Source: Streptomyces tateyamensis (GTDB lineage Bacteria > Actinomycetota > Actinomycetes > Streptomycetales > Streptomycetaceae). From it: 40,229 bases of DNA. The stretch covers positions 519 to 40,747 of the forward strand of contig NZ_PYBW01000057.1 in NCBI RefSeq assembly GCF_003205575.1, written 5' to 3'. The notes under the pieces were generated by a model. The model saw only the letters and a program-made list of their open reading frames with translations. It had not been told where the DNA came from and ran no database searches. The position numbers were made by a program, and so were the translations under genes. Positions 40,019-40,229 of this stretch are shown in pieces (the stretch's first letter is position 1; every line of letters starts with the position of its first letter).

Positions 40019-40229
40019 GCCCTCGCACTTACCTCCGCCACGAACGTGATCAAAGTTGGGGCCCTTCCCTCCCGGCGCGTTGTGTTGCACGCCGATCAGC
40101 GGTACTACGACCCCATCGGACTCCCGCTGCCCTCCGGACGACTTCACCATCGGCTTATACGTCCGGTCTCTTGCCCGACGTCAGACGTGGTCAGACGGGT
40201 CTCTCCTGATCCGGCCCAGACTGTGCACA

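Larger units (their letters stand above)
38546..40229 (-). mobile_element. Group II intron, 3' part; 5' end outside window
   Basis: On the minus strand a reverse transcriptase/maturase gene is followed by a clear domain V and a GGGGTCC-type domain VI hairpin, ending next to the TetR start codon. The exact 3' splice site is uncertain by about 10 bp. Upstream of the protein only about 210 nt are visible, too little for domains I-III, so the 5' end lies past base 40229. Composition is slightly lower in GC than the flanks. Confidence 0.85.

Noticed and set aside
40223..40229. GTGCAC at the window edge as the 5' end of the group II intron
   Set aside because: Only about 210 nt would remain for domains I-III before the maturase gene, which is too short; the true end is probably beyond the window.

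Overview
The window is about 40 kb of chromosome from a very GC-rich, Streptomyces-like actinomycete (Streptomycetaceae; genus not resolved). The reasons are strong third-position GC, GGAGG-type ribosome binding sites, a DasR-type operator on a chitinase promoter, a PAS-GAF-SpoIIE-ATPase phosphatase, an NRPS module, a Ppm1-type dolichol-phosphate-mannose synthase, and many secreted hydrolases. It reads as ordinary chromosome with dispersed accessory genes. I see no phage, plasmid, CRISPR array, tRNA or rRNA.

Layout. 1-2598 is the 3' end of an NRPS gene (degenerate condensation region, adenylation domain with a threonine-like code, carrier domain, no thioesterase). 2729-6240 holds a zinc-ribbon M48-like membrane protease, a cyclophilin and a secreted GH18 chitinase with a dre-like operator in its promoter. 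6764-10486 holds a DUF2207-like membrane protein, a DUF4118 sensor without a kinase, and an orphan lipoprotein binding protein. 10550-14873 holds a class A penicillin-binding protein, a TetR/DUF1772 divergent pair with palindromic operators, and a secreted G1-family glutamic peptidase.

14949-17494 is a two-gene unit. A transmembrane Ser/Thr kinase is followed by a single-pass protein with four to five LDQTVVL-like repeats, and the two proteins carry similar extracellular domains. This is the best candidate in the window for an undescribed system. 17826-22071 holds ppm1, a CsoR/CstR-family repressor with its operator, a cation/proton antiporter, a rhomboid-like protein and a small zinc-ribbon protein. 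22061-25303 holds galE (TTG start, four helically phased TGTTGA-like repeats upstream), two uncharacterised genes (one apparently lacking a canonical start codon), a LysR gene remnant and a TylF-like methyltransferase.

25486-29988 looks like a polysaccharide-utilisation locus: a LacI regulator, a LapA-like membrane protein, and a Tat-exported PL8 lyase with a textbook LacI-type operator upstream. 30240-37766 holds a class Ic aspartate aminotransferase, an HSL-type esterase, a leaderless ArsR regulator overlapping a metallo-beta-lactamase-fold hydrolase, a small secreted protein and the SpoIIE-type phosphatase. 37884-40229 holds a TetR gene directly downstream of a group II intron whose 5' end lies outside the window.

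Regulation is unusually legible from the DNA. Convincing or plausible operators sit in front of the chitinase, the TetR/DUF1772 pair, the CsoR-family gene, galE, the PL8 lyase and the ArsR gene. Strong GC-rich hairpin terminators separate most convergent pairs. All functional calls come from reading motifs; no database search was possible.
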